From Paludibacteraceae bacterium (GTDB lineage: Bacteria; Bacteroidota; Bacteroidia; Bacteroidales; Paludibacteraceae), in NCBI GenBank assembly GCA_017417025.1, contig JAFPZY010000058.1, positions 1 through 35,308 on the forward strand: a DNA stretch of 35,308 bases. The letters are read 5' to 3'. Under the pieces are notes generated by a model, which was not told the DNA's origin, did not search any database, and saw only the letters and a list, made by a program, of their open reading frames with translations. The position numbers and the translations under genes were made by a program. Shown in pieces: positions 25,689 through 33,315 of the stretch. Numbering within the stretch: the stretch's first letter is position 1; every line of letters begins with the position of its first letter.

Positions 25689-25915
25689 CAGAGTTTGCTG
25701 TTTACGAGGTCGAACAACTCTTTTATAGTCTGTGTCTTGCGCATTTCTTCCGGCGGAAGGACCACGCCGTATTCCTCGTCCACCATAGTGATGACGAGCA
25801 ACGCCACCAGTGATGTCCAGCCTTCCACTTCGCGGAAGCGTGTTTCCGGTGTCAGTCCGGTGTTCAGGTCGTCGAACTGCTCCGCCACGTTCTCAATAAA
25901 TTTCTGTATCTCCAT
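25688..25915 (-). CDS. Acyl carrier protein (second of two)
   Basis: The 75-aa acidic protein, started at ATG 25915, has the carrier-protein helix pattern and a presumed phosphopantetheine Ser35 in EGWTSLVAL, where the usual motif is DSL. A Thr in place of the Asp before the Ser is seen in some specialised carriers. It overlaps the following SDR by one base. It differs strongly from the carrier at 22596, which suggests each serves a separate step or partner. Confidence 0.85.
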   Translation of the reverse strand: MEIQKFIENVAEQFDDLNTGLTPETRFREVEGWTSLVALLVITMVDEEYGVVLPPEEMRKTQTIKELFDLVNSKL

Positions 25916-25939
25916 AAAAATATCAGTTATCAATTAACT

Positions 25940-26569
25940 TTACATCAGTCTTTTTGCCGGATTGCCCATGACGGTTGTCCCGCTTTTGACGCGGCGTATG
26001 ACGAAGCTGCAAGCCGCCACGCGCGAGCGGCTCTCCACAGTCACGTTGTGACTTATCATCGCCCCTGTGTGTATGTCCGCTTCGTCCTCGACAATCGTGC
26101 CGCCGACCAGTGTCACGTGTGTGTCTATCCTGTTCCAGTCGCCTATCCGGCTGTCGTGGCCGACCACTGTGTATGACTGTATCATGTTGTATTTGCCCAC
26201 TTTGGCATCGGCTCCTATGGTGGTGAAAGCGCCGATTACGGTCCCTTCGCCTATCTCCGTGTTGGTCCCGAGCCGTGCCGTCCGGTGAATCATGGTGAGG
26301 AAACGTCCGCCCCGAGCTATTATCTCCTCCATGCACTTGCGCCTTGCGCTGCCGCCAATAGAGCACACGAACACCTCGTCTTCAGCGGGTAGGTGGCCGC
26401 TTATCGTCCCCAGCATGGGGGGGTAGTTGTCAAACCCGTCCAATACGGCGGTGTTGTCGTCAATGAAACCTTTTATGTCATATTCAGTGCCATAGCCGAT
26501 GCTTTCGCGAGCCATGTCGTAGAATGTGCGTCCCATGCCGCCTGCTCCTATTATAACCAAGTGTTTCAT
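25940..26569 (-). CDS. PglD/NeuD-type sugar O/N-acetyltransferase
   Basis: The 209-aa protein has the N-terminal Rossmann-like domain of PglD/NeuD (VIIGAGGMGR) followed by left-handed beta-helix repeats. The catalytic-type His lies in VVGHDSRIGDWN, and the end is RRVKSGTTVMGNPAKRL. PglD transfers acetyl from acetyl-CoA to the 4-amino group of a UDP-amino sugar, finishing bacillosamine. It is the first gene after the promoter at 26647, so it leads the operon. Whether the donor is acetyl-CoA or the acyl made by the neighbouring carriers is open. Confidence 0.9.
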   Translation of the reverse strand: MKHLVIIGAGGMGRTFYDMARESIGYGTEYDIKGFIDDNTAVLDGFDNYPPMLGTISGHLPAEDEVFVCSIGGSARRKCMEEIIARGGRFLTMIHRTARLGTNTEIGEGTVIGAFTTIGADAKVGKYNMIQSYTVVGHDSRIGDWNRIDTHVTLVGGTIVEDEADIHTGAMISHNVTVESRSRVAACSFVIRRVKSGTTVMGNPAKRLM

Positions 26570-26646
26570 CCGGTAGTTTTCAGTATTTCGTCTCTGCTTC
26601 TTTCCTGTTGTCCCATTTGCCGCGCAGGGCGGTTTTATTCAACTTG

Positions 26647-26677
26647 CAAAGGTAATACATTTTTTCCGATTATGCAA
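26647..26677 (-). promoter_or_regulatory. Promoter of the acyl/amino-sugar glycan operon
   Basis: On the minus strand TACCTTTG (26654-26647) is preceded by TTGCATA (TTG 26677-26675) at 20 bp. Transcription would start near 26640. Genes from 26569 down to 16568 follow with overlaps or very short gaps, so one long transcript is likely. Confidence 0.8.
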
Positions 26678-26849
26678 ATATTTTTGCAAAATAATGTCAC
26701 TATGCTTCAATTTTCTGCATATTTTTTATGGAAAAGTCGTTGTGACATTTTCCAAATAGAGAGTCGGACAGGGGAGTGGAAAACAGGTTGCGGGCACGGG
26801 CATATAACAGTCAGGGGGAAGTCAGGGAGATGTATTCTTTCTCTCCCAT

Positions 26850-26904
26850 CTTTTTGCCGTCTTTTTGCCGTCTTTTTGCCGTCCTTTTGCCGTCTTTTTG
26901 CCGT
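26850..26904. repeat. 11-bp tandem repeat array (CTTTTTGCCGT unit), 5 copies
   Basis: Five 11-mers run without spacers; four are CTTTTTGCCGT and the fourth has a single T-to-C change. It is another of the unrelated-sequence but same-length arrays seen in this window. Confidence 0.9.
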
Positions 26905-27012
26905 AATAGAATGCAGAGAGGCTGCATCCCTCTTTTGCTGCGGCAGCAGAGAGGGCGTGTTTCCCCGTGCCAGCCACGTTGCGTGGCCGGCGAAGGTGGG
27001 AAGTTGCAGTTT

Positions 27013-27032
27013 TGTCATCAATATTGATGACA
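27013..27032. repeat. Perfect 20-bp palindrome
   Basis: TGTCATCAAT (27013-27022) is followed directly by its reverse complement ATTGATGACA (27023-27032). With no loop it looks more like a dimeric protein-binding site than a terminator. It lies about 360 bases upstream of the 26.65 kb promoter. Confidence 0.7.
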
Positions 27033-27080
27033 GGCCTTTGGGACAGGAGTCTGAAAGAGTGTGTCCACCGATGCAAATCA

Positions 27081-27121
27081 AATAAAAGACAATGCGCGAA
27101 AACTTCATTCCGCGCATTGCC
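27081..27121 (-). terminator. Terminator of the GT4 / ATP-grasp operon
   Basis: CAATGCGCG (27090-27098) pairs with CGCGCATTG (27111-27119). On the minus strand the stem is followed by TCTTTTATTT. It lies beyond the 14-bp repeat array, so the array would be transcribed as the 3' untranslated end of the operon. Confidence 0.75.
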
Positions 27122-27130
27122 AGTGTTCCT

Positions 27131-27312
27131 TAATCACTATTTGCTAATCATTGTTTGCTAATCACTGTTTGCTAATCACTGTTTGCTAATCACTGTTTGC
27201 TAATCACTGTTTGCTAATCACTGTTTGCTAATCATTGTTTGCTAATCACTGTTTGCTAATCACTGTTTGCTAATCACTGTTTGCTAATCATTGTTTGCTA
27301 ATCACTGTTTGC
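27131..27312. repeat. 14-bp tandem repeat array, 13 copies
   Basis: Thirteen units of TAATCACTGTTTGC run end to end over 182 bases. Copies 2, 8 and 12 have T instead of C at unit position 6 or 7, and copy 1 ends in CTATTTGC. There are no spacers, so it is not CRISPR. It sits between the stop codon of the ATP-grasp gene (27349) and a terminator. Confidence 0.95.
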
Positions 27313-27348
27313 GTTATGTGCCTGCATTATTCTTAATTACAGACAGTT

Positions 27349-28440
27349 CTACATTATGTTTTTCCGGTAAGTATGATACTCTTTTCTGGACTTCATCTGC
27401 ATATTGATGTCTTCCGCGAAAGGACGGAGGAAGGGGCCTGATGCCAATTGTTCCGCTGCCAGTCCGGGGCATGTCATGTTCAGCTCTATCACGCTGATAT
27501 TGTTGTCCTTGTCGATGGTGATGTCCCAGCCGATGATGCCGCATTGGGGGAATAGTTGTTTGTGGGTGTTTTCCACAAAACTTATTATCTGTTTGTAGAG
27601 CGGGATGCATCCATCTTTGAAAGGAAGGCCGTTGTCAGATTTATCAACGCGGCGCAAGTGGTTGTCATAGCCGTATTCACCGAAGCGGCCTTCAGTGTCG
27701 ATGTTGATTATGTAGCTGCTGTTCCAGTTGTCTTTTATGCTATCCGCTTTGCCTATTTTGATGATGGTACTGGTGGCAAAACGGTTGTTTATGTAGATGG
27801 AGGTCACGCGGCAGGTGTTGAGAGATGTGGGGTTGAACTTCTCCAAATCAGGGTGTTGGCTGATTGTCTTTTGCACGATGAAGTCTTTTCCTGTTGCCAG
27901 GAACAGGTTGCGCAGTTTCTCCTCATTAAGAGATGGGGTGACATGCACTTTCCGGACTCCTTTGCCTTGCATGGTCTCCACAGACGGCTTTATGATGAAG
28001 CTATCCTCTTGTGTTATGACGGACAAGGCTTGTGACAGCGAAAGGGGATTGAGCCGGCGGTCGTACAAAATGCCGCCTATAGACCTGACAAGCACTTCGG
28101 GATAGGGGATTTGGGGGAAATATACATCGCACAACGCCTTGTTCTGCAGGCTGACCACCTGGTCGTAAGGGTTGAGTTTCTCAAGCATATACCACACTTG
28201 CATTTCGCTCATATAATATGGCGAGAACCCGTTCTCTTTCTTGTAGATGCGGTGCCAGATGTAGTCCGTCGGGCGGAATTTCATAGCAGGCCATGTGGTC
28301 TTAAGCGCATCTTTTTCCGCCGTTGTCAGTCGCGGAAATGCGCCGTCTTTCAGGAAATGTCGTTGTGACAAATAGAAGCCCCAATGGTGGCGATAGAGGT
28401 TGATGTTGTATAGTATGTTGTCAATCCGGCTTATGTTCAT
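27349..28440 (-). CDS. Sugar-transfer-associated ATP-grasp protein (first of two)
   Basis: The 363-aa protein resembles the ATP-grasp proteins found in polysaccharide loci (the ATPgrasp_ST type). ATP-binding landmarks include FIIKPSVETMQGKGVRKV in the middle and GIIGWDITIDKDNNISVIEL near the end, with an Asn/Glu metal-binding triplet ELN. Such enzymes use ATP to join a carboxylate to an amine or hydroxyl, and in glycan loci they may attach amino acids or organic acids. The substrate is unknown. The start overlaps the end of the upstream glycosyltransferase by 20 bases. Confidence 0.82.
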   Translation of the reverse strand: MNISRIDNILYNINLYRHHWGFYLSQRHFLKDGAFPRLTTAEKDALKTTWPAMKFRPTDYIWHRIYKKENGFSPYYMSEMQVWYMLEKLNPYDQVVSLQNKALCDVYFPQIPYPEVLVRSIGGILYDRRLNPLSLSQALSVITQEDSFIIKPSVETMQGKGVRKVHVTPSLNEEKLRNLFLATGKDFIVQKTISQHPDLEKFNPTSLNTCRVTSIYINNRFATSTIIKIGKADSIKDNWNSSYIINIDTEGRFGEYGYDNHLRRVDKSDNGLPFKDGCIPLYKQIISFVENTHKQLFPQCGIIGWDITIDKDNNISVIELNMTCPGLAAEQLASGPFLRPFAEDINMQMKSRKEYHTYRKNIM

Positions 28441-29590
28441 TTTTGTAGTTGTTTATTGTGTCTTGGAATACTCCGGACAGTTGTCCGGCTATCACTTCCG
28501 GCGAGAAGCGGCTTCTGCATTCGGCCGCTATAGCCTTGTTGTCGTAATCCTGTATGTGTGCCGCCATTTGTTCGATTGCATGTGTCAGTGCAGTGACATC
28601 TTCGACGGGGACGATGATTCCGTTTTTCACGTTTATGCAGTCGCGTGCTCCGCCGCAGTCGCTGGCTATAATAGGCAGACCGCATGCTTGGGCTTCAATG
28701 AGGGCGACGGAGAAGTTCTCATATCTGGACGGCATCAGAAATACTGACGATGACAGGAGTATATCCCGCACTTCCAGCCGCTCTTTTTTGCCGGCAAGCA
28801 GAATCCTGTCATGCAGGTGCGCTTCGTCGATTTGTTGTTGCAAGGCCTTTTTTATGCTGCCGTCGCCGACAATCGTTAGCGACCATCCGGTGTCGGGCAA
28901 CTCCGCTTTCTCAAAGGCTTTTATCAGGAGGTCGTAGCCTTTTACTCTTCCCAAAGTGCCCACTGCGACAAAGTTTATTCTCTTGTTGCTTCTTGCGGGT
29001 ATGTCCTCGCATAGAAATTCGCGCCCGAACATGTTGTTTACTACTACAGATGTCTTTTTCAGATGGTGATATATCCGCTCTTGCAGAATTTTCGATACTG
29101 CTATTATCCGGTCGGTGTGATTGTATGCCAGTCTTGCTGAAAAAGCGGTTTGCGGCGACAGTCGGGCTTCGTTGAAAATGCCGTTATGTTCCACACATAC
29201 AAGCGGAATAGCCTCTTCTTCTTTTATCCGCACGCCCAAGTAAGCGCAAAAAGAGAACTCTCCGCAGATGATGTCCGGTTTCCCGTGCTCCGCTTTGATT
29301 TGTTTGTATATTTGTCTGAACTGCCTCTCTTTGACAGCCCATGTCAGTTTGTAACCGAAAATGTCGGTTACGGCTCCGGGGATGAGGAAGGAGTTGTAGT
29401 AGTCGATGCCGTTGATGATTTGGTGCGTTATGCCGAGCCGCCTGTATGTCAGCCGGAAACGGCTGTCCACGGAGGCTACCACCACTTTGTGGCCAAGTGC
29501 GGCGAGGGCCTCTGCCTGGTCCTTCTCAAAGCAGCCCCATTGCGGTTCCCGGGCAGTGGGTATGCCGCGCGAAATCATCAGAATAAACAT
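28421..29590 (-). CDS. Glycosyltransferase family 4 (GT-B fold)
   Basis: The 389-aa protein, started at ATG 29590 two bases after the upstream stop, is a GT4-type retaining glycosyltransferase. Its N-terminal half has the acceptor-side CFEKDQAEALAALGHKV. The C-terminal donor domain shows VGTLGRVKGYDLLIKAF, IVGDGSIKKAL, and the E-x7-E region SVALIEAQACGLPIIASDCG. It would add a sugar to the undecaprenyl-linked repeat unit on the cytoplasmic side. The donor sugar cannot be read from sequence. Confidence 0.9.
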   Translation of the reverse strand: MFILMISRGIPTAREPQWGCFEKDQAEALAALGHKVVVASVDSRFRLTYRRLGITHQIINGIDYYNSFLIPGAVTDIFGYKLTWAVKERQFRQIYKQIKAEHGKPDIICGEFSFCAYLGVRIKEEEAIPLVCVEHNGIFNEARLSPQTAFSARLAYNHTDRIIAVSKILQERIYHHLKKTSVVVNNMFGREFLCEDIPARSNKRINFVAVGTLGRVKGYDLLIKAFEKAELPDTGWSLTIVGDGSIKKALQQQIDEAHLHDRILLAGKKERLEVRDILLSSSVFLMPSRYENFSVALIEAQACGLPIIASDCGGARDCINVKNGIIVPVEDVTALTHAIEQMAAHIQDYDNKAIAAECRSRFSPEVIAGQLSGVFQDTINNYKNEHKPD

Positions 29591-29592
29591 GG

Positions 29593-30576
29593 TTAAAAGT
29601 GTTTTAGAATGGCTTTGTATTCCTTCCACAGGCCTTTGTTGTGGAGTTGCTGGAAGTCGTGGTCGGCGTTGTCGTTGGCCTCAATGAGGCACATGGTGCC
29701 GTCGGGCCTGACCACCAGGTCCCAGCCGACATAGCGGACAGTGGGCATTCGGCGCGCGGCGCTTTCGATAAAGCGTTTGCACTCCTCCCACTGCGGCATT
29801 TGGAAGCCTATTATCTGCTTGCCTGTTAGCGGGTGGACGAGGTAGGTGCGGTTGCGGGCATCGTAGCCCACGCCGTTGATAATGCCGCTATCGATGTCGA
29901 TGTTGGCACCTATGCCGTCGAAGTGGAAATTGTCCACGTTGTTTTTCTTGTTGCCCATGCGGAGGCGGGCGTTCATGAAGTGGACAATGCCGGTGGTTGT
30001 GTCATAAAGGGTGACAATGCGTATGGTGTTTATCGACCACGGGTGGAACTCTTGTATGGACTCTGTCTCTGTCAGAGGCTCTTCGAGTATGTAGTGGGTC
30101 TGAGGGTCTTTGGTCCATTCGTGCAGCATCTTCTCCGCGTCCAGGCCCCGGCTTTCCATCCGGCTTACGCCTATCCCCCTGAACGACAGAATCTCTTTCA
30201 CGAAAAAGTAGGGGTGTCTTCCGGCAAATTGTTTTATGTCCTCAGCCGTTGCTTTGCGCGTGTCGAGCCATTCGCGGCCGAGCAGGTCGGCGAAGTACTC
30301 GTTGAAGTGTATTTTGCTGCGGCAGATGTCTATGTCCTTCGGGTCGTTGGCTTTGCGCAGGATGTAGTGAAAGCGGCGGTAGGTTATGTACTCCTGCTTG
30401 CCGCGGCTGCGCAGTTTGTAGAAGCCGTAGGCGAAATAGTCGCTTATAGAGGCTCCGTAAATGAGGAAGTCGGTCAGCCAGCCCGCCCACAGGCAGCATG
30501 TGCGCAGGGCGCTTGTTTCGCCTATGTAGTCGTGCTTCAGCTGGTTGAACCTGTTGATTATGTATCTGATTGTCAT
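29593..30576 (-). CDS. Sugar-transfer-associated ATP-grasp protein (second of two)
   Basis: The 327-aa protein shares the ATPgrasp_ST layout with the one at 27349. It has YFFVKEILSFRGIGVSRME in the nucleotide-binding part, FHPWSINTIRIVTLYD, and the metal-site ending VRYVGWDLVVRPDGTMCLIE followed by AN. The two are clearly diverged, so they probably act on different substrates. The gene lies between two GT4 genes with gaps of 2 and 5 bases, consistent with one operon. Confidence 0.82.
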   Translation of the reverse strand: MTIRYIINRFNQLKHDYIGETSALRTCCLWAGWLTDFLIYGASISDYFAYGFYKLRSRGKQEYITYRRFHYILRKANDPKDIDICRSKIHFNEYFADLLGREWLDTRKATAEDIKQFAGRHPYFFVKEILSFRGIGVSRMESRGLDAEKMLHEWTKDPQTHYILEEPLTETESIQEFHPWSINTIRIVTLYDTTTGIVHFMNARLRMGNKKNNVDNFHFDGIGANIDIDSGIINGVGYDARNRTYLVHPLTGKQIIGFQMPQWEECKRFIESAARRMPTVRYVGWDLVVRPDGTMCLIEANDNADHDFQQLHNKGLWKEYKAILKHF

Positions 30577-30581
30577 GCTGT

Positions 30582-31682
30582 TTAGAATAATTGCTCGTAT
30601 TGGTCAAGTATCTTCTCCCTGTCGAACAGGTTGCGTGCTTTGGCTGCGTTGGCAGCCCCCATAGCCTGCAGCTGTTGCGGGGCGGCGGCAATGAACCTGC
30701 GCAGTGCGGCGGCTATGCTGTCGGCCGACTCGGGGTCTGCAAGAAAGGCGTTCTCCCCGTCTTTCAGAAGCAGAGGTATGTCGGACACACAGGTCGCTAT
30801 TACAGGCTTGCCTAAATACATGCCTTCGCATATTGCGTTGGGGAAGCCTTCGAATTTGCTGAACAGCGCCACTGCGTCGGCTTCGTTCATTTTTTGGTAG
30901 ATGTCAAGCGTCGCGTCGTGGAAGCGGAACACGTCTTCCAGGCCGTAGTCTTTTATCTTCTGCTGCCCCTCTTCCAGCGAGTGGTCGTAACTGCTGAACT
31001 TGTTGTGGCCGTACCAGTTGATAACCAGCTGTTTCCGCTCGTCTTCCGTCAGCCGGCGGACAGCTTCTATCAGTCCGTCAAGGTTCTTCAGATACTGGTG
31101 GGAACTGGCCACAAGGATATTCCTTTTTTCTCCGCTGCAGAACACGAAGCCTTCGTCGGGGGTCAGTTTTTCGGGGTTCATGCTGTTGTATATAACATGC
31201 AGTTTCTTTTTGTCCAACTCTGGCGCTACCTGCCTCACTATCTTCAGGTTGGCCTCCGAGTTAGCCACCACCGCGTCTGCAAACCTGTGGCAGTGGAGGA
31301 AGAACCGCAGCCGCCTTTGGGCAAGCTTCTTCGGGCTGGCGCTCCGCTCGCCCGCTATCAGCCTCCAGCGGTGGGGGAGAAGACCCGACATCTCCGCTAT
31401 GAAGGCGGGCACCTCAAGAAAGGCTATCACCGCGTCGGGAGAGTAAGCGTATATCTTGCGGCGCATCTTGAGAATCCGCAGCAGGTAGTTGCTCTCGTCC
31501 ACATCGTCAATCTCTATCCCTGCTGCCGACAGGGTGCTGTCGTAGTAGTCGCTGAAGGCCTTGTAATAGACCAGGAACCGCACGTCATACCCGCGCTTTT
31601 TGAAGCCGCAGGCGAGTTCCACAAGCTGCCGTTGTGCGCCGCCTGCTGCAAGGGTGTCTATCATGCACAGTATCTTTTTCAT
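30582..31682 (-). CDS. Glycosyltransferase family 4 (GT-B fold), first gene of the operon
   Basis: The 366-aa protein begins ILCMIDTLAAGGAQRQLVEL, a typical GT4 nucleotide-sugar transferase start with the GGAxR loop. It continues with ILVASSHQYLKNLDGLIEAV and the C-terminal FSKFEGFPNAICEGMYLGKP, whose acidic pair fits the GT4 E-x7-E region. It is the first gene after the promoter at 31724. It would act on the glycan intermediate with an unknown donor. Confidence 0.9.
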   Translation of the reverse strand: MKKILCMIDTLAAGGAQRQLVELACGFKKRGYDVRFLVYYKAFSDYYDSTLSAAGIEIDDVDESNYLLRILKMRRKIYAYSPDAVIAFLEVPAFIAEMSGLLPHRWRLIAGERSASPKKLAQRRLRFFLHCHRFADAVVANSEANLKIVRQVAPELDKKKLHVIYNSMNPEKLTPDEGFVFCSGEKRNILVASSHQYLKNLDGLIEAVRRLTEDERKQLVINWYGHNKFSSYDHSLEEGQQKIKDYGLEDVFRFHDATLDIYQKMNEADAVALFSKFEGFPNAICEGMYLGKPVIATCVSDIPLLLKDGENAFLADPESADSIAAALRRFIAAAPQQLQAMGAANAAKARNLFDREKILDQYEQLF

Positions 31683-31723
31683 CCGCCTTTGCGTCTTTCT
31701 TGTGCCGTCTTGGTTTTAGCCTG

Positions 31724-31754
31724 CAAATATACAGCTTTTTGTCAGACTATGCAA
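31724..31754 (-). promoter_or_regulatory. Promoter of the GT4 / ATP-grasp operon
   Basis: On the minus strand TATATTTG (31731-31724) is preceded by TTGCATA (TTG 31754-31752) at 20 bp. The expected start is near 31717, 35 bases before the ATG. Confidence 0.8.
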
Positions 31755-31854
31755 ATTTTTCTGCAAAATAATATGTATGTGCCTGTGCTTCTGTGGTTTG
31801 TGCGGAGTTCTCTTTTTTTCTTTTTGCGGGAGTCTGTTTTTTTGCCAGTAAAAT

Positions 31855-31885
31855 TTGGAAATCCGTCTTTTTTGTTGTATCTTTG
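31855..31885 (+). promoter_or_regulatory. Promoter of the MscS channel gene
   Basis: TTG (31855-31857) and TATCTTTG (31878-31885) are 20 bp apart. The TTG is an in-frame codon of the mscS frame, so a frame started there would be an artefact of the -33 box. The true start is the ATG at 31909. Confidence 0.8.
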
Positions 31886-31908
31886 CACCCGAAAAAAACA
31901 TTAAGACC

Positions 31909-32898
31909 ATGCTGCTTCAGATTGACATTCCCGCTCCGAATATTCTCCCGCCCGACTCAGTGCGCGAGGCAACAAAGAACATGCTCGTCAAGATGCAGAC
32001 CGAGCCGGATGTGTTCTGGAACGAGTTTCTGCAGAACGCGCTTCATTTCGGGCTCAAGGTTCTTGCCGCACTCCTTATATATATTATAGGCTCCTGGCTC
32101 ATCGGCAGAATCAAGAAAATGCTGCGCCGTGTTTTCGACCGCAGGCACACGGAGCGCACACTCGCCTCTTTCATCACCTCGCTTGTCACCATCTCCCTCA
32201 CCGTCCTGCTCGTTATCATCACGGTGAGCACGCTCGGCGTGAACACCACGTCGCTTGCGGCTCTGCTTGCCGCCGGAGGTATGGCTATAGGTATGGCGCT
32301 TTCGGGGACTGTCCAGAACTTCGCGGGAGGCATCATGCTGCTGGCTTTCAAGCCTTTCAAAGCGGGCGACTTTATTGCAGCACAGGACTTTAGCGGAAAG
32401 GTGGTGGAGGTGAATATCACTTCAACCAAGATCCTCACCACCGACAACAGGGTGGTCATTCTCCCAAACGGGGCACTCTCCAACGGCACTATCGACAACT
32501 ACTCCGCACGGCCGCTGCGCCGCGTTGAGTGGCAGGTGAGTGTCGCCTATGGCACCGACGCGCAGGCTTTCCGCGACAAGGTGCTCGGCATGCTTGCCGC
32601 CGACCAGCGCGTATTGCAGGCGGACACCGACATGAACGCGCTTTACAAGCAGCTCAATATCTCCGCATTCCAGCTCTCCACTGTCGGCTATCGCATGGAC
32701 GCAATCCCCGCACCTATGGTCGCGCTTGATTCGCTCAATGCCAATGACATAACTTTTGTGGTCCGTGCCTGGGCGCGCACTGACGACTATTGGGACCTCT
32801 ATTACGACATGCAGCAGCGTTTCTACACCGAGCTTCCGCAGGCAGGCTTCTCCTTCGCCTATCCGCACCTTGATGTTACCATGCTCCCGACGGCCTGA
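31909..32898 (+). CDS. mscS: Small-conductance mechanosensitive channel (MscS family)
   Basis: The 330-aa protein, started at ATG 31909 about 20 bases after the -7 box, has three membrane segments (about 45-66, 84-108, 112-143). The third is the Gly/Ala-rich pore helix (LLAAGGMAIGMALSGTVQNFAGG). The MscS beta domain follows with FKAGDFI, TKILTTDNRVVILPNGALSNG and a C-terminal alpha/beta region. The channel opens under membrane tension during osmotic downshock. It stands alone, with its own promoter, divergent from the glycan operon. Confidence 0.93.
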   Translation: MLLQIDIPAPNILPPDSVREATKNMLVKMQTEPDVFWNEFLQNALHFGLKVLAALLIYIIGSWLIGRIKKMLRRVFDRRHTERTLASFITSLVTISLTVLLVIITVSTLGVNTTSLAALLAAGGMAIGMALSGTVQNFAGGIMLLAFKPFKAGDFIAAQDFSGKVVEVNITSTKILTTDNRVVILPNGALSNGTIDNYSARPLRRVEWQVSVAYGTDAQAFRDKVLGMLAADQRVLQADTDMNALYKQLNISAFQLSTVGYRMDAIPAPMVALDSLNANDITFVVRAWARTDDYWDLYYDMQQRFYTELPQAGFSFAYPHLDVTMLPTA

Positions 32899-32970
32899 CG
32901 TTTGTATCCGCCACTGCCTGAGGGGCTACTGATTGACAGGGCACCCTTCCGCTGTAGGTTTTTGTATTTC

Positions 32971-33003
32971 CCGCGTGCGTATATGCGCGCGGGACGCGCG
33001 CAT
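32971..33003. terminator. GC-rich hairpin, possible terminator for mscS
   Basis: ATGCGCGC (32983-32990) pairs with GCGCGCAT (32996-33003), with GGGAC between. An alternative stem CCCGCG/CGCGGG competes with it. The T-run is poor on both strands, so termination is only a guess. It would also end the short minus-strand transcript from 33166. Confidence 0.4.
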
Positions 33004-33005
33004 GA

Positions 33006-33128
33006 TTATTTAAGGTCTTCTGCGGGCAGCAATGAAATATCAATTATTCCCCCTTGCTTGGCGCACTGCAGGCGCAAGCCGGCAGCACAAAAAACTATGT
33101 CACAAAAAACGTCCGTTTTTTGTGACAT
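33006..33128 (-). CDS. Possible 40-aa small ORF starting inside a palindrome
   Basis: A minus-strand frame of 40 codons begins at ATG 33128, within the left arm of a 16-bp-stem hairpin, and ends at TAA 33006. A full-consensus promoter (33166-33196) lies about 30 bases upstream. The first eight residues (MSQKTDVF) are dictated by the palindrome itself. The rest has no recognised motif. It could equally be a non-coding transcript of about 175 nt. Confidence 0.25.
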   Translation of the reverse strand: MSQKTDVFCDIVFCAAGLRLQCAKQGGIIDISLLPAEDLK

Positions 33129-33129
33129 A
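33086..33129. repeat. Palindromic element copy 1, perfect 16-bp stem
   Basis: TATGTCACAAAAAACG (33096-33111) pairs perfectly with CGTTTTTTGTGACATA (33114-33129) across a 2-base centre. The preceding CACAAAAAAC (33086-33095) repeats part of the arm. Copy 2 lies 230 bases downstream. Confidence 0.85.
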
Positions 33130-33165
33130 TATTTCTTGTTTCCTTCGGTTTCTCTTTTTCGCCTG

Positions 33166-33196
33166 CAAAGATAATACAAAAAAATCGTTCCCGCAA
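33166..33196 (-). promoter_or_regulatory. Promoter reading into the palindromic element
   Basis: On the minus strand TATCTTTG (33173-33166) is preceded by TTG (33196-33194) at 20 bp. No established gene follows for more than 1 kb, so its product is either a small RNA or the 40-aa frame. Confidence 0.6.
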
Positions 33197-33315
33197 ATTT
33201 TTCTTGCACTTTTTGTAATTTTTACAGCTTTTTACCTTTACTTTTGTCTGTCGCAGCCCCTGTTTTATTTCAAACTCTGCCTGTGCTGATGGCGTTTTTC
33301 AGCCCGTTTTATTAC

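Larger units (their letters stand above)
26655..27089. other. Intergenic stretch with repeats and palindrome, no gene supported
   Basis: The gap between the terminator at 27090 and the promoter at 26647 contains the five-copy 11-bp array (26850-26904) and a perfect 20-bp palindrome (27013-27032). Open frames here are repeat-driven and look unlike proteins, so I call none. Confidence 0.6.

Noticed and set aside
26393-27085. Plus-strand 230-codon frame across the 11-bp array
   Set aside because: It covers a start region, a promoter and the repeat array, is antisense to the PglD-like gene, and has no protein-like motif.
27131-27312. CRISPR array
   Set aside because: The 14-bp units touch without spacers and no cas gene is present.
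32985-33160. 6S RNA for the minus-strand transcript near the palindrome
   Set aside because: The length fits, but the ends do not pair into the long 6S rod and no central bubble is seen.
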